Source: Bacteroidales bacterium UBA6117 (lineage in GTDB: Bacteria; Bacteroidota; Bacteroidia; Bacteroidales; VadinHA17). Taken from it: a DNA stretch of 20,070 nucleotides. The notes below the pieces were generated by a model. It worked only from the letters and a program-made list of their open reading frames with translations, was not told the origin of the DNA and did not search any database. Shown here in pieces: positions 1 to 8,106 of this stretch. Position numbers and translations under genes: made by a program. The stretch's first letter is position 1. Each line of letters starts with the position of its first letter. The stretch covers positions 1 through 20,070 of the forward strand of contig DIWB01000002.1 of the NCBI GenBank assembly GCA_002428385.1. Direction: 5' to 3'.

Positions 1-13
1 TCAAAATTATATT

Positions 14-1600
14 ATGATGAAAAAGTCAATTGTCATTATAGGGATAGTTGCAGTTGCTGCAATAATAGCCCTGATACTAATCGGAAAGGCTGCCAAGAAA
101 AAAGACCTTGCCAATCTGTATGTGGAAGCAAAGCATGGTTTATTTGAGGTGGTTGTCTCAACCACCGGGGAACTCCAGGCTGAAAATTCCACGGATATTA
201 CAGGGCCTGATTTCTCACAGAGCAGGCAGATCAGGGCAGCCGAGATAAAAATCACCGATCTGGTACCGGAAGGAACCCAGGTAAAGGCAGGCGATTATAT
301 CTGCACGCTCGACAGGACATCCTTCGACAACACGCTTAAGGATGAGATTGAACGGCTTACGACACTGGAGACAAACCTCGAGGTTAAAATGCTCGATACA
401 GCAGTTACGCTCAGCGACCTTCGCGATAACATCAAGAACCTCAAGTTTTCTGTTGAGGAAGCCGAGATAACCCTCGACCAGTCGAAGTTCGAACCACCCA
501 CCACAATCAGGCAGGCTGAGATTGCGCTCGACAAGGCAAAACGTTCACTGGAACAAGCTATCAAGGGATACTCGCTGAAAGTTGAACAGGCTAGGTCGGA
601 TATGAAGACATTGAAATTCAACCTTTCGGAACAGCGTGAGAAAGTCGGGGATCTTCAGAAGGTGCTGGCTAATTTTATCATCTATGCCCCTTCAGACGGG
701 ATGGTTATCTATAAAAGAGACAGGACCAATGCAAAAAGAAAGGTGGGGTCATCCATTTCACCATGGGACAATGTTGTGGCAACACTGCCCGATATGTCGT
801 CGATGATATCCAAGACCTACGTTAATGAGATCGATGTCAGCAAGGTGGCTGTAGGGCAGACGGTAAATATTCTGGTTGATGCCTTCCCTGAGAAGTCATA
901 CAAGGGCTCGGTGATTTCAGTTGCGAATATCGGCGAACAGCTTCCCAATGCAGATGCCAAGGTATTCGAGGTGGTTGTAAAACTCGATAAAACCGATCCG
1001 ATACTCAGGCCTTCGATGACTACAGGCAACCAGATTGTAACCAGGAGCATCGATAATGTTACATACATACCTATTGAAAGCGTTCAGCTCGGCGCCGACA
1101 GTATTCCGTTCGTTTATACAAAGAAAGGCGCCAGGCAGATAATCGTCACCGGTGAGGAAAATGAGAATAACGTGGTAGTAGAGCAGGGTCTTGAACCCGG
1201 AACTGTTATCCATCTCAGCACTCCGGAAAAACCCGGGAAATACAAAATAGCCGGTGAAGATCTGATTGCCGTTAACCAGGAACGTGCCAGGCTGAAGAGG
1301 GAGGAAGAGAAGAAGGCACAGGAAGAAGTTGCAAGAGCCAGGGAAAGGAACAACGCGCCAGGAATGGGATCGGGTATGATGATGCCGGGCGGACCCGGAG
1401 GCCAGAGAGACACTGCCGCCTTAAGGAGGATGATGGAAAGCAATCCTGAAATGAGGCAGAGGTTCGAACAAATGAGAAATGATCCTGCAATGAGGGAAAG
1501 GATGCAGAATGCACGCGGGGATACATCCGCCCGCACCAGGCCAGCCGGTCAGCAGGGACAGGTTCCCGGCGCCGGATCACAGCGTACCAATCAGAATTAA
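14..1600 (+). CDS. HlyD/MacA-type periplasmic adaptor of an ABC efflux system
   Basis: Membrane fusion protein, 528 aa, expected to link an inner-membrane permease to an outer-membrane TolC-type channel. An N-terminal membrane anchor (about residues 5-25, preceded by KK) is followed by the first half of the lipoyl/barrel-sandwich domain (around VVVSTTGELQAE), a Lys/Glu-rich coiled-coil hairpin (about 105-215), the second half of the lipoyl domain (YAPSDGMVIYKRD, about 223-235), then beta-barrel and membrane-proximal parts to about 420. The last 100 or so residues are unusual for the family: a charged helix (ERARLKREEEKKAQEE) and then a Met/Gly/Pro/Arg/Gln-rich low-complexity tail containing MMMPGGPGG. 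Two ATGs sit in tandem at 14 and 17; I took the first. The permease starts 18 bases downstream and tolC follows, so this is one operon that may begin left of the window. The substrate cannot be told from sequence. Confidence 0.9.
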   Translation: MMKKSIVIIGIVAVAAIIALILIGKAAKKKDLANLYVEAKHGLFEVVVSTTGELQAENSTDITGPDFSQSRQIRAAEIKITDLVPEGTQVKAGDYICTLDRTSFDNTLKDEIERLTTLETNLEVKMLDTAVTLSDLRDNIKNLKFSVEEAEITLDQSKFEPPTTIRQAEIALDKAKRSLEQAIKGYSLKVEQARSDMKTLKFNLSEQREKVGDLQKVLANFIIYAPSDGMVIYKRDRTNAKRKVGSSISPWDNVVATLPDMSSMISKTYVNEIDVSKVAVGQTVNILVDAFPEKSYKGSVISVANIGEQLPNADAKVFEVVVKLDKTDPILRPSMTTGNQIVTRSIDNVTYIPIESVQLGADSIPFVYTKKGARQIIVTGEENENNVVVEQGLEPGTVIHLSTPEKPGKYKIAGEDLIAVNQERARLKREEEKKAQEEVARARERNNAPGMGSGMMMPGGPGGQRDTAALRRMMESNPEMRQRFEQMRNDPAMRERMQNARGDTSARTRPAGQQGQVPGAGSQRTNQN

Positions 1601-1618
1601 TCTAATAATACTAAGGGT

Positions 1619-3007
1619 ATGTTCAAATTCTTCTTCAGATATTTTCACGACATAGAAATTGCCGTTGAATCAATAGTCTCCAACAAGCTCAAATCGATGC
1701 TTACCGCGCTTGGTATAATATTCGGTGTGGCTGCGGTTATTGCAATGCTTGCTATCGGAAAGGGGGCGAAGCAGGAAATCATGGAACAGATGAAAATGGT
1801 TGGGGTAAACAACATTCTCATCAATCCGATCATCCAGGAAGAGACCTCTTCGGGCTCCGAGGACACTGAAAAACAGGCGAAAAAATTCTCACGGGGGCTC
1901 AGCATGCTCGACGTTGAAGCCATCCGCGAAACTCTTCCGTCAGTTAAAAGGATAAGTCCGGAAATATCATTCAACTCGGTTGCAATGATGAACGGAGTAA
2001 AATACACCGCAAAGCTTGTGGGAGTGTCGAACGACTATTTCCATCTTTACAACCTGCCGCTCGTCGACGGAACAATCTTCAATGATTACCAGGAAAAAAA
2101 CGGCATCCAGGTCTGTATAATCGGAGCCAATATCAGGGCTAAATTTTTCAGCAAGATCGATCCGATCGGCCAGTATATCAAGTTTAACGGGATATGGCTC
2201 AAGGTAATTGGCGTCCTTCAGAAAACGAACGTCAGTCTTACCGGTTTTGAGGAGAAGGGTGTCAACGTATACAACGACAATATCTATATCCCGATTCAGA
2301 CCATGCTTCTGAGGTTTCAGAACAGGGCTCTGGTGAATACAAAACTGGTATCGGAAGCCTCCTCAAACATGATGATCATGGGCGGCCCGGGCGGTATGGG
2401 AGGAATGGCCCGCGTTGTGGTGAGCAGTTCCGATGCCTCCAACGTGGAAACAAACTACAATCAGCTCGACAGAATAGTCGTTCAGGTCAGTGAAACCGAA
2501 CAGTTGAATTCAAGCACTGAGATACTCAGCCGGATGCTCGCACGGCGTCATTCAAACGTGAAGGATTTCGAAATTACTGTGCCGGAACTTCTGCTCAAAC
2601 AGCAGGAGCGGACAAAGGATATCTTCAATATAGTGCTCGGGGTTATCGCCAGCATCTCGCTTCTGGTCGGAGGTATCGGTATTATGAATATAATGTATGC
2701 CTCGGTGATGGAGAGGATAAAGGAAATAGGTACCAGGATGGCAATCGGAGCCAAGAAGATGGACATTGTGGTTCAGTTCCTTTCTGAAGCAGTGCTTATA
2801 AGTGTTACCGGGGGTTTTATCGGCATATTCCTCGGGGTCATAATGGCCAAGCTCATAGAGCAGGTTGCAGATATAATGACCATTGTTTCCTTCTTTTCCA
2901 TATTTATCGCTTTCGGGGTTTCAGCCGCAGTCGGTGTTGTTTTCGGATACCGGCCGGCCAAGAATGCTTCAGAAAAAGATCCAATTGAATCATTAAGATA
3001 CGAATAA
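1619..3007 (+). CDS. MacB-type ABC transporter permease (MacB_PCD + FtsX), no ATPase domain
   Basis: Inner-membrane permease of 462 aa, with the typical four-helix MacB/LolC layout. TM1 lies at about 21-45 (LTALGIIFGVAAVIAMLAIG), followed by a long periplasmic MacB_PCD domain (about 46-330), then TM2 (about 338-362, VLGVIASISLLVGGIGIMNI), the cytoplasmic coupling motif ERIKEIGTRMAIGAKK, TM3 and TM4, and the family-typical end DPIESLRYE. E. coli MacB has a fused N-terminal ATPase; here that domain is absent, as is common in Bacteroidota, so a separate ATPase must serve it. None lies between the adaptor and tolC. The periplasmic domain carries an insertion rich in Met and Gly (MMIMGGPGGMGGM, coded at about 2369-2409) that resembles the adaptor tail. 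It lies 18 bases after the adaptor gene and 10 bases before tolC, so co-transcription is very likely. Confidence 0.92.
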   Translation: MFKFFFRYFHDIEIAVESIVSNKLKSMLTALGIIFGVAAVIAMLAIGKGAKQEIMEQMKMVGVNNILINPIIQEETSSGSEDTEKQAKKFSRGLSMLDVEAIRETLPSVKRISPEISFNSVAMMNGVKYTAKLVGVSNDYFHLYNLPLVDGTIFNDYQEKNGIQVCIIGANIRAKFFSKIDPIGQYIKFNGIWLKVIGVLQKTNVSLTGFEEKGVNVYNDNIYIPIQTMLLRFQNRALVNTKLVSEASSNMMIMGGPGGMGGMARVVVSSSDASNVETNYNQLDRIVVQVSETEQLNSSTEILSRMLARRHSNVKDFEITVPELLLKQQERTKDIFNIVLGVIASISLLVGGIGIMNIMYASVMERIKEIGTRMAIGAKKMDIVVQFLSEAVLISVTGGFIGIFLGVIMAKLIEQVADIMTIVSFFSIFIAFGVSAAVGVVFGYRPAKNASEKDPIESLRYE

Positions 3008-3017
3008 AATACTAAAG

Positions 3018-4499
3018 ATGAAGAAGATTTTGTTACTGACGGCAGCTGTTCTGCTGCTGTTCCCGATCAGGAATTCATATTCGCAGGAACTGAAGAGACT
3101 GACGCTTGATGATGTTATGAAGCTTTCAGAAGAGCAGTCTCCCAATGCGCTGATGGCCAAGAACAGGTTTCGTGCAAGCTACTGGCAGTACCGTACTTTC
3201 AAGGCAGAATACCGGCCATCGCTGACTTTCACGGGAACAACACCATATTACAGTACGGCATTTGAAAGGGTGTGGAACTCCACTACTGAAACCTGGAATT
3301 ACAAGTCCACTAATGTCATGCGTAATCTTGGTTCGCTTGCACTCTCGCAGAATATTGGTTTCACCGGTGGTACCATTTCACTCAACTCTGACCTTACTCT
3401 TGAGAACGATTTTGAAAGGGACTCCAGGAATTTTATCACGGTTCCAATAAGCATAGGACTTACTCAGCCTCTTTTCAGGTATAACTCGCTGAAATGGCAG
3501 AAAAAAACGGAGCCTCTCAGGTACTCTGCAGCAAAACAGAACTACCTTTCAAATATTGAAGGCGTCCATTCCCAGGCTGTACAATATTTCTTTTCTCTTG
3601 CTCTTGCCCAGAGCAACAAGCAGATAGCAGAGATGAACTTTGCCAACGCCGATACTCTGTACAAGATTGCCCAGGGAAGGTTCGATCTGGGGACCATTGC
3701 TGAGAACGAGCTGCTTGAACTTCAGCTTACGTGGCTCAACACTGAAACACAAAGAAGGGAAGCCGAAATGAACCTCCGCGACAGGGAGATCAGGCTTAAA
3801 TCATTTCTTGGTTTCAATGAGAATGTCAAATTGGAACTCATTATTCCGACTGAGATTCCCGAACTGCAGGTCAGCCCCGAAGAGGTGCTTGAACTTGCCA
3901 GGGCAAACAACCCCGAGATACTTCAGCAGCAGCTCACGGTGATGACAGCTCAGAGCAGTGTTGCCCAGGCTAAAGCGGAAAAGGGATTGAATGCCAACCT
4001 TATGGCCTCCTTCGGAACCAGGGATCAGGATCCTGATTTCGACCTGGCTTATGCCCAGTCGAACCAGCAGCAGAACATCAGGCTGGGAGTAACCGTGCCT
4101 ATCCTCGACTGGGGGCTGGGACGCGGAAGATACAAGATGGCTGTTTCAAACCTCGAACTTGCACAGGTTACCTCCGACCAGGCCCTGGTCGATTTTGAGC
4201 AGAACCTGATCCTTGATGTTGAGCAGTTCAACCTGCAGAGGGCACAGGTAGCTGTTGCAGCGAAATCGGATACAGTTGCAATGAGGATGTACGAGGTGAC
4301 AAAACAAAGGTTCCTTATCGGGAAGATTGCCATCCTCGAGCTGAATAACGCCGATACCAAGAAGGACCAGAACAGGAGGCAGTACATACAGGCGCTTCAG
4401 AACTACTGGAGCTACTACTACAATATCCGTTCACTGGCATTGTACGATTTTGTCAACAGGAAACCGCTTGAGACCGAATTTGAAAAACTGCTCGAGTAA
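3018..4499 (+). CDS. TolC-family outer membrane efflux protein
   Basis: Outer membrane channel subunit, 493 aa. A cleavable signal peptide is evident: MKK, a hydrophobic run LLLTAAVLLLFP, and a likely cut after SYS just before QEL. The mature part has the two repeated OEP (PF02321) halves, with long Gln/Glu/Ala-rich helices (about 170-255 and 285-350, and again 385-460) and beta-strand segments such as SLTFTGTTPYYS and LGVTVPILDWGLG. The motif RFDLGTIAENELLELQL in the first half is matched by RFLIGKIAILELNNADTKK in the second, as expected for an internally duplicated TolC fold that trimerises. It starts 10 bases after the permease gene and is the last gene of the efflux operon; a hairpin with a T-run follows 21 bases after the stop codon. 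Confidence 0.92.
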   Translation: MKKILLLTAAVLLLFPIRNSYSQELKRLTLDDVMKLSEEQSPNALMAKNRFRASYWQYRTFKAEYRPSLTFTGTTPYYSTAFERVWNSTTETWNYKSTNVMRNLGSLALSQNIGFTGGTISLNSDLTLENDFERDSRNFITVPISIGLTQPLFRYNSLKWQKKTEPLRYSAAKQNYLSNIEGVHSQAVQYFFSLALAQSNKQIAEMNFANADTLYKIAQGRFDLGTIAENELLELQLTWLNTETQRREAEMNLRDREIRLKSFLGFNENVKLELIIPTEIPELQVSPEEVLELARANNPEILQQQLTVMTAQSSVAQAKAEKGLNANLMASFGTRDQDPDFDLAYAQSNQQQNIRLGVTVPILDWGLGRGRYKMAVSNLELAQVTSDQALVDFEQNLILDVEQFNLQRAQVAVAAKSDTVAMRMYEVTKQRFLIGKIAILELNNADTKKDQNRRQYIQALQNYWSYYYNIRSLALYDFVNRKPLETEFEKLLE

Positions 4500-4520
4500 A
4501 GTTTCATATCATCTGGTTTA

Positions 4521-4562
4521 TTAACAGGGACACTGCATTGCAATGTCCCTGTTAATTTTTTT
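4521..4562 (+). terminator. Rho-independent terminator of the efflux operon
   Basis: A 12-base perfect inverted repeat (TTAACAGGGACA at 4521-4532, TGTCCCTGTTAA at 4544-4555) is followed by seven T (4556-4562), 21 bases after the tolC stop. The 11-base loop CTGCATTGCAA takes part in an alternative small palindrome, CATTGCAATG. The part from 4527 to 4560 recurs exactly at 4856-4889. Confidence 0.85.
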
Positions 4563-4889
4563 GATGGGATCCCTCGCCTCGTTATAGCTGAATATTAATG
4601 AGCCGCTTTGAAAGGAAGCAAAGGAAGAAGGATGATCTAACCGTAGTATATACCCGGCGAGGGATGACAGGCGCCTTGTGTGTTAGTGGTGGTGAGGCCG
4701 CGGCGAGAAGCAAAATTTTGCCTGGTATTTCGGTTTTCTCTCTCGCCGCGGCCTCACCACCTATGATTAAAATGAACCATGTCATCCCGCATCCCGGTTT
4801 TCTTAGGGATGCGGGATCTCCTTCAACGGTCAGTTCATAACAAGGAGTTTAAAGCGGGACACTGCATTGCAATGTCCCTGTTAATTTTT
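4527..4889. repeat. Hairpin-rich 295-base segment bounded by 34-base direct repeats
   Basis: This covers most of the 473-base tolC-secDF gap, which holds no credible gene. Two identical 34-base copies (4527-4560 and 4856-4889) flank a segment with three nested inverted repeats. These are a 21-base perfect pair (4688-4708 with 4741-4761, core GAGGCCGCGGCGAG, 32-base loop containing the palindrome CAAAATTTTG), a 12-base pair (ATCCCGCATCCC 4784-4795 with 4806-4817), and a 10-base pair (ATCCCTCGCC 4569-4578 with 4656-4665). The middle is more GC-rich than the AT-rich flanks. It could be a small non-autonomous palindromic element, a decayed MITE, or a cluster of independent palindromic repeats. 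The two short open frames that cross the 21-base pair from opposite strands have no recognisable protein character. Confidence 0.6.
4856..4889 (+). repeat. Second copy of the terminator-like 34-base repeat
   Basis: Exact copy of 4527-4560, running from GGGACACTGC to the five T at 4885-4889. Only the inner six stem bases remain (GGGACA 4856-4861, TGTCCC 4873-4878), because the left flank differs from copy one. It sits just upstream of the secDF -7 box, so it is unlikely to end a transcript of its own; it may block read-through into secDF or be a leftover of a duplication. Confidence 0.7.
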
Positions 4890-4895
4890 AATGTT

Positions 4896-4918
4896 TTTGC
4901 AAAAAATTAATATCTTTG
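4896..4918 (+). promoter_or_regulatory. Probable Bacteroidota-type promoter of secDF
   Basis: TATCTTTG at 4911-4918 matches the -7 consensus TAnnTTTG of the phylum's primary sigma factor exactly. A TTTG lies at 4896-4899, but the 11-base spacing is shorter than the usual 19-21, so the -33 element is uncertain. The start codon of secDF is 55 bases downstream of the box, giving a short A-rich leader. Confidence 0.55.
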
Positions 4919-4972
4919 CGCCTCAATAAAGAATATTCGGAAAAATACCTCAAAAATCCAAATTAGAGAGAA

Positions 4973-7945
4973 ATGCAAAACAAAGCAGCTATTATCGTTC
5001 TGGCAATTGCACTGGCTCTGGTATCGATATACCAGCTTTCTTTTACCGGTGCAACCTGGAAAGTCAGGAAAGATGCCCGCGAATATGCAGGAGGCGACAT
5101 GGTGAAACAAAGGAAATACCTCGATTCATTATCAGCTCTGCCTAAGGAAAAATGGAGTTACCTGGGATACACCTTCAAGGAAGTTCAGAAAAAAGAAATG
5201 AATCTCGGTCTTGACCTTAAAGGCGGGATGAACGTTATTCTTGAGGTATCGGTTGAAGACATTCTGAAAGCTCTCTCTAACTACAATCCAGACAAGACAT
5301 TCAATGAAGCACTTGCCCGTGCAAAGGCACAATACCAGACACAGGCAGGAGCCGACTTTCTTAACCTTTTCGGCAGGGCTTTCGAGGAAATTGATCCCAA
5401 TGCCAGGCTGGCTGCAATCTTCGGCACGGTGGAGCTTCGCGACAGAATAAACTTCAACTCCTCAAATGCTGATGTCCTAAAGGTTCTTGATGCAGAAGTC
5501 GAGAGCGCCATAACAAATTCATTCAACATTCTCCGCACCAGGATCGACCGTTTCGGGGTAGTGCAGCCTAATATTACACGTCTTTCCACAAGAGGTAACA
5601 TACTTATAGAGCTGCCCGGGCAGGATGACCCTCAGAGGGTAAGGGAACTGCTTCAGGGAACAGCAAACCTCGAATTCTGGGAAACTTATGAGAATACTGA
5701 GATTATCAATTATCTCATCCAGGCAAATAGTCTTCTCAGGGAAATGGAGACCAGCACCCTCCCGGCCGACACTGCCCTTACAGTATCTGAATCGTTGTCG
5801 CTGCCTGCCGACACTGCAGCGGGAAGCCAGTCGCTCGAGGAACTGATAAGCCAGGATACCGGATTGGCCGTAGCAGATACCCGTGAGGAGTTCAATGTCC
5901 AGAATCCGCTTTTCGGAGTGCTTAGTCCGAGGGTTACTGAACAGGGAGAACCTTTGCCTTCCAGCATGGTCGGGCTTGCTGCCGGCATCGACACCGCCCA
6001 GGTTAACCGTTATTTGTCAATGAACCAGGTGAAGGCTCTTTTCCCGCGCGACGTTTTCTTCCGCTGGAGTCAGAATCCTTACAAATATGATCCGAGCGGA
6101 ACACTCTATGAACTTCATGCCATTAAGACTACCACGCGCGACGGAAGGGCTCCCCTTACAGGCGACGTGATAACCGGCGCCAGACCAACAACCGGAGTAA
6201 CCGGTTCGGAAGTGAAGGTTGATTTTACAATGAATGCCGAAGGCGCCAAGACATGGGCCAGGATGACGCGCGACAATGTCGACCGTTGTATTGCAGTTTT
6301 GCTCGACGGCTATGTGAGGTCATACCCGAGGGTGGTAAACGAGATTACCGGAGGAAACACTGAGATAACCGGTGATTTCACAATTGAAGAGGCAGACGAC
6401 CTTGCCAATATCCTCAAGTCGGGAAAAATGCCCGCCCCGGCAAGGATAGTATCCGATACCGTCGTGGGACCAACTCTTGGAAAGGAAGCCATCAATGCAG
6501 GAATGGTGTCATTCCTCATATCATTCATAATTGTGCTGGCTTACATGATCTTCTACTACAGCCGCAGTGCAGGTACAATTGCCGATATAGCGCTTGTAGC
6601 CAACATATTCCTTCTGATGGGTGTCCTTGCTTCCCTGGGATCAATCCTCACCCTCCCGGGTATCGCAGGTATTGTTCTCACAATGGGTATGTCGGTTGAC
6701 GCCAACGTGCTTATATTCGAAAGGATAAGGGAGGAACTCCGGGCCGGCAAAGGAATGAAGCTTGCCATATCCGACGGTTATAAAGGCGCTTTCTCGGCCA
6801 TCATCGACTCGAACCTTACAACCCTTCTTACAGGTGTTATTCTTTATGTATTCGGAACAGGTCCGATCAAGGGATTCGCAACGACTCTCGTAATTGGTAT
6901 CTTTACTTCACTGTTCTGCGCAATATATATCACCCGCCTTATCTATGAATGGCAGCTAAAACGTAACGCGAAGCTTTCATTCTCGATAAAGATGACTGCC
7001 AATATCCTGAAAAATACCAAGATAGATTTCATAGGAAAAAGGAAGATTTTCTACGGTATTTCAATAGCCATAGTAGTTATTGGTATCCTTTCGCTGGTAA
7101 TAAGGGGACTGAACCCCGGCATCGATTTCTCCGGTGGGCGTACCTACGTCATCAGGTTCGATGAAACCGTCAATACAGCCGATGTCGCTTCGCGCCTTAC
7201 TAATGCTTTCGGTGAAGCGCCTCAGGTAGTTACTTTCGGTTCCGAGGATCAGGTAAGGGTAACCACTAAATACAAGATAAACGAGACCGGAGTGGATGAT
7301 GAGGTGGAAACACTTCTCTACGAAGGATTGAAGGATATGGTCCCCGCCAATGTGACAAAAGATGTGTTCCTTTCGAAATACAGGCAGAGCTCTGAGACCG
7401 TTGGTCCTACAATTGCTGCAGATATCAAGTCGAGGGCTGTTATGGCTGTCATTTTTGCCACAATAATAATGTTCCTGTATATATTTATGAGGTTCAAGAA
7501 CTGGCAGTATGGACTTGGCGCTGTTGCCTCCACAATCCATGATGTCCTTGTTGTTTTGGGAATTTACTCCTTGTTATGGGGTTTAATGCCTTTCTCGATG
7601 GAGATCGACCAATCATTCATAGCAGCAATCCTTACAGTGATAGGTTATTCGATAAACGACACGGTTGTGGTCTTTGACCGGCTCAGGGAATTCATCCCGC
7701 TGCACAGGAAACGTCCGATAAAGGAGGTGTTGAACCTGGCACTGAATGACACCCTCAGCCGTACATTGAACACAGGTATCGCATCCATACTTGTACTGGT
7801 GATAATGTTCTTCTTTGGCGGCACCACTATCAGAGGCTTTCTCTTTGCGATGATCATAGGGATCATAGTGGGAACATACTCTTCGATATTCGTTGCAACT
7901 GCCGTGGTATATGATACAACCAAAAAGACAGGGTTGAAAGGGTAA
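4973..7945 (+). CDS. secDF: SecD/SecF fusion, protein translocase accessory subunit
   Basis: Inner-membrane protein of 990 aa that uses the proton gradient to pull exported proteins through SecYEG on the periplasmic side. The SecD half has TM1 at about 5-24, the N-terminal motif MNLGLDLKGG (from residue 76), a large periplasmic P1 domain, and a C-terminal six-helix block with GMSVDANVLIFERIREEL; D576 fits the conserved proton-relay Asp. The SecF half begins near 685, with GIDFSGG (716-722) and its Asp-bearing helix VIGYSINDTVVVFDRLREF (D896). Fusion of the two halves is normal in Bacteroidota. A low-complexity stretch in P1 (about 258-305) carries two copies of LPADTA and is probably a flexible lineage-specific insert. 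A TAnnTTTG promoter precedes the gene and a strong terminator follows it, so it is probably transcribed alone. Confidence 0.96.
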   Translation: MQNKAAIIVLAIALALVSIYQLSFTGATWKVRKDAREYAGGDMVKQRKYLDSLSALPKEKWSYLGYTFKEVQKKEMNLGLDLKGGMNVILEVSVEDILKALSNYNPDKTFNEALARAKAQYQTQAGADFLNLFGRAFEEIDPNARLAAIFGTVELRDRINFNSSNADVLKVLDAEVESAITNSFNILRTRIDRFGVVQPNITRLSTRGNILIELPGQDDPQRVRELLQGTANLEFWETYENTEIINYLIQANSLLREMETSTLPADTALTVSESLSLPADTAAGSQSLEELISQDTGLAVADTREEFNVQNPLFGVLSPRVTEQGEPLPSSMVGLAAGIDTAQVNRYLSMNQVKALFPRDVFFRWSQNPYKYDPSGTLYELHAIKTTTRDGRAPLTGDVITGARPTTGVTGSEVKVDFTMNAEGAKTWARMTRDNVDRCIAVLLDGYVRSYPRVVNEITGGNTEITGDFTIEEADDLANILKSGKMPAPARIVSDTVVGPTLGKEAINAGMVSFLISFIIVLAYMIFYYSRSAGTIADIALVANIFLLMGVLASLGSILTLPGIAGIVLTMGMSVDANVLIFERIREELRAGKGMKLAISDGYKGAFSAIIDSNLTTLLTGVILYVFGTGPIKGFATTLVIGIFTSLFCAIYITRLIYEWQLKRNAKLSFSIKMTANILKNTKIDFIGKRKIFYGISIAIVVIGILSLVIRGLNPGIDFSGGRTYVIRFDETVNTADVASRLTNAFGEAPQVVTFGSEDQVRVTTKYKINETGVDDEVETLLYEGLKDMVPANVTKDVFLSKYRQSSETVGPTIAADIKSRAVMAVIFATIIMFLYIFMRFKNWQYGLGAVASTIHDVLVVLGIYSLLWGLMPFSMEIDQSFIAAILTVIGYSINDTVVVFDRLREFIPLHRKRPIKEVLNLALNDTLSRTLNTGIASILVLVIMFFFGGTTIRGFLFAMIIGIIVGTYSSIFVATAVVYDTTKKTGLKG

Positions 7946-7975
7946 TATTTTCCGGAGCTTTCCGGGCATATCATA

Positions 7976-8020
7976 CAGCCGCCTCCCTTACGGAATTTCC
8001 GTGGGAGGCGGCTGATTTTT
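7976..8020 (+). terminator. Rho-independent terminator after secDF
   Basis: A 12-base perfect stem, CAGCCGCCTCCC (7976-7987) with GGGAGGCGGCTG (8003-8014), is extended inward by ACGGAA/TTCCGT across a 2-base bulge and is followed by ATTTTT (8015-8020). It lies 31 bases after the secDF stop codon and separates it from tatA. Confidence 0.88.
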
Positions 8021-8070
8021 AATAAGTCCTTATATGCTGAACACCATAACGGATTAATCTGTTTTTTTTC

Positions 8071-8078
8071 TATCTTTG
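8071..8078 (+). promoter_or_regulatory. -7 box of the tatA-lolD promoter
   Basis: TATCTTTG, an exact TAnnTTTG match and the same 8 bases as upstream of secDF, lies 28 bases before the tatA start and just after a T-run. I could not place a clear TTTG -33 element. Together with the terminator at 7976-8020 it marks tatA-lolD as a separate transcription unit. Confidence 0.55.
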
Positions 8079-8106
8079 TGTCTGCATTAACAGAATTACG
8101 GATCAG

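Noticed and set aside
4598..4840. Open frames on both strands across the tolC-secDF gap (80 and 67 codons)
   Set aside because: They mirror each other because they cross the 21-base inverted repeat (both read GGEAAAR...SLAAASPP or its counterpart). There is no start context, domain or codon pattern to support a protein.
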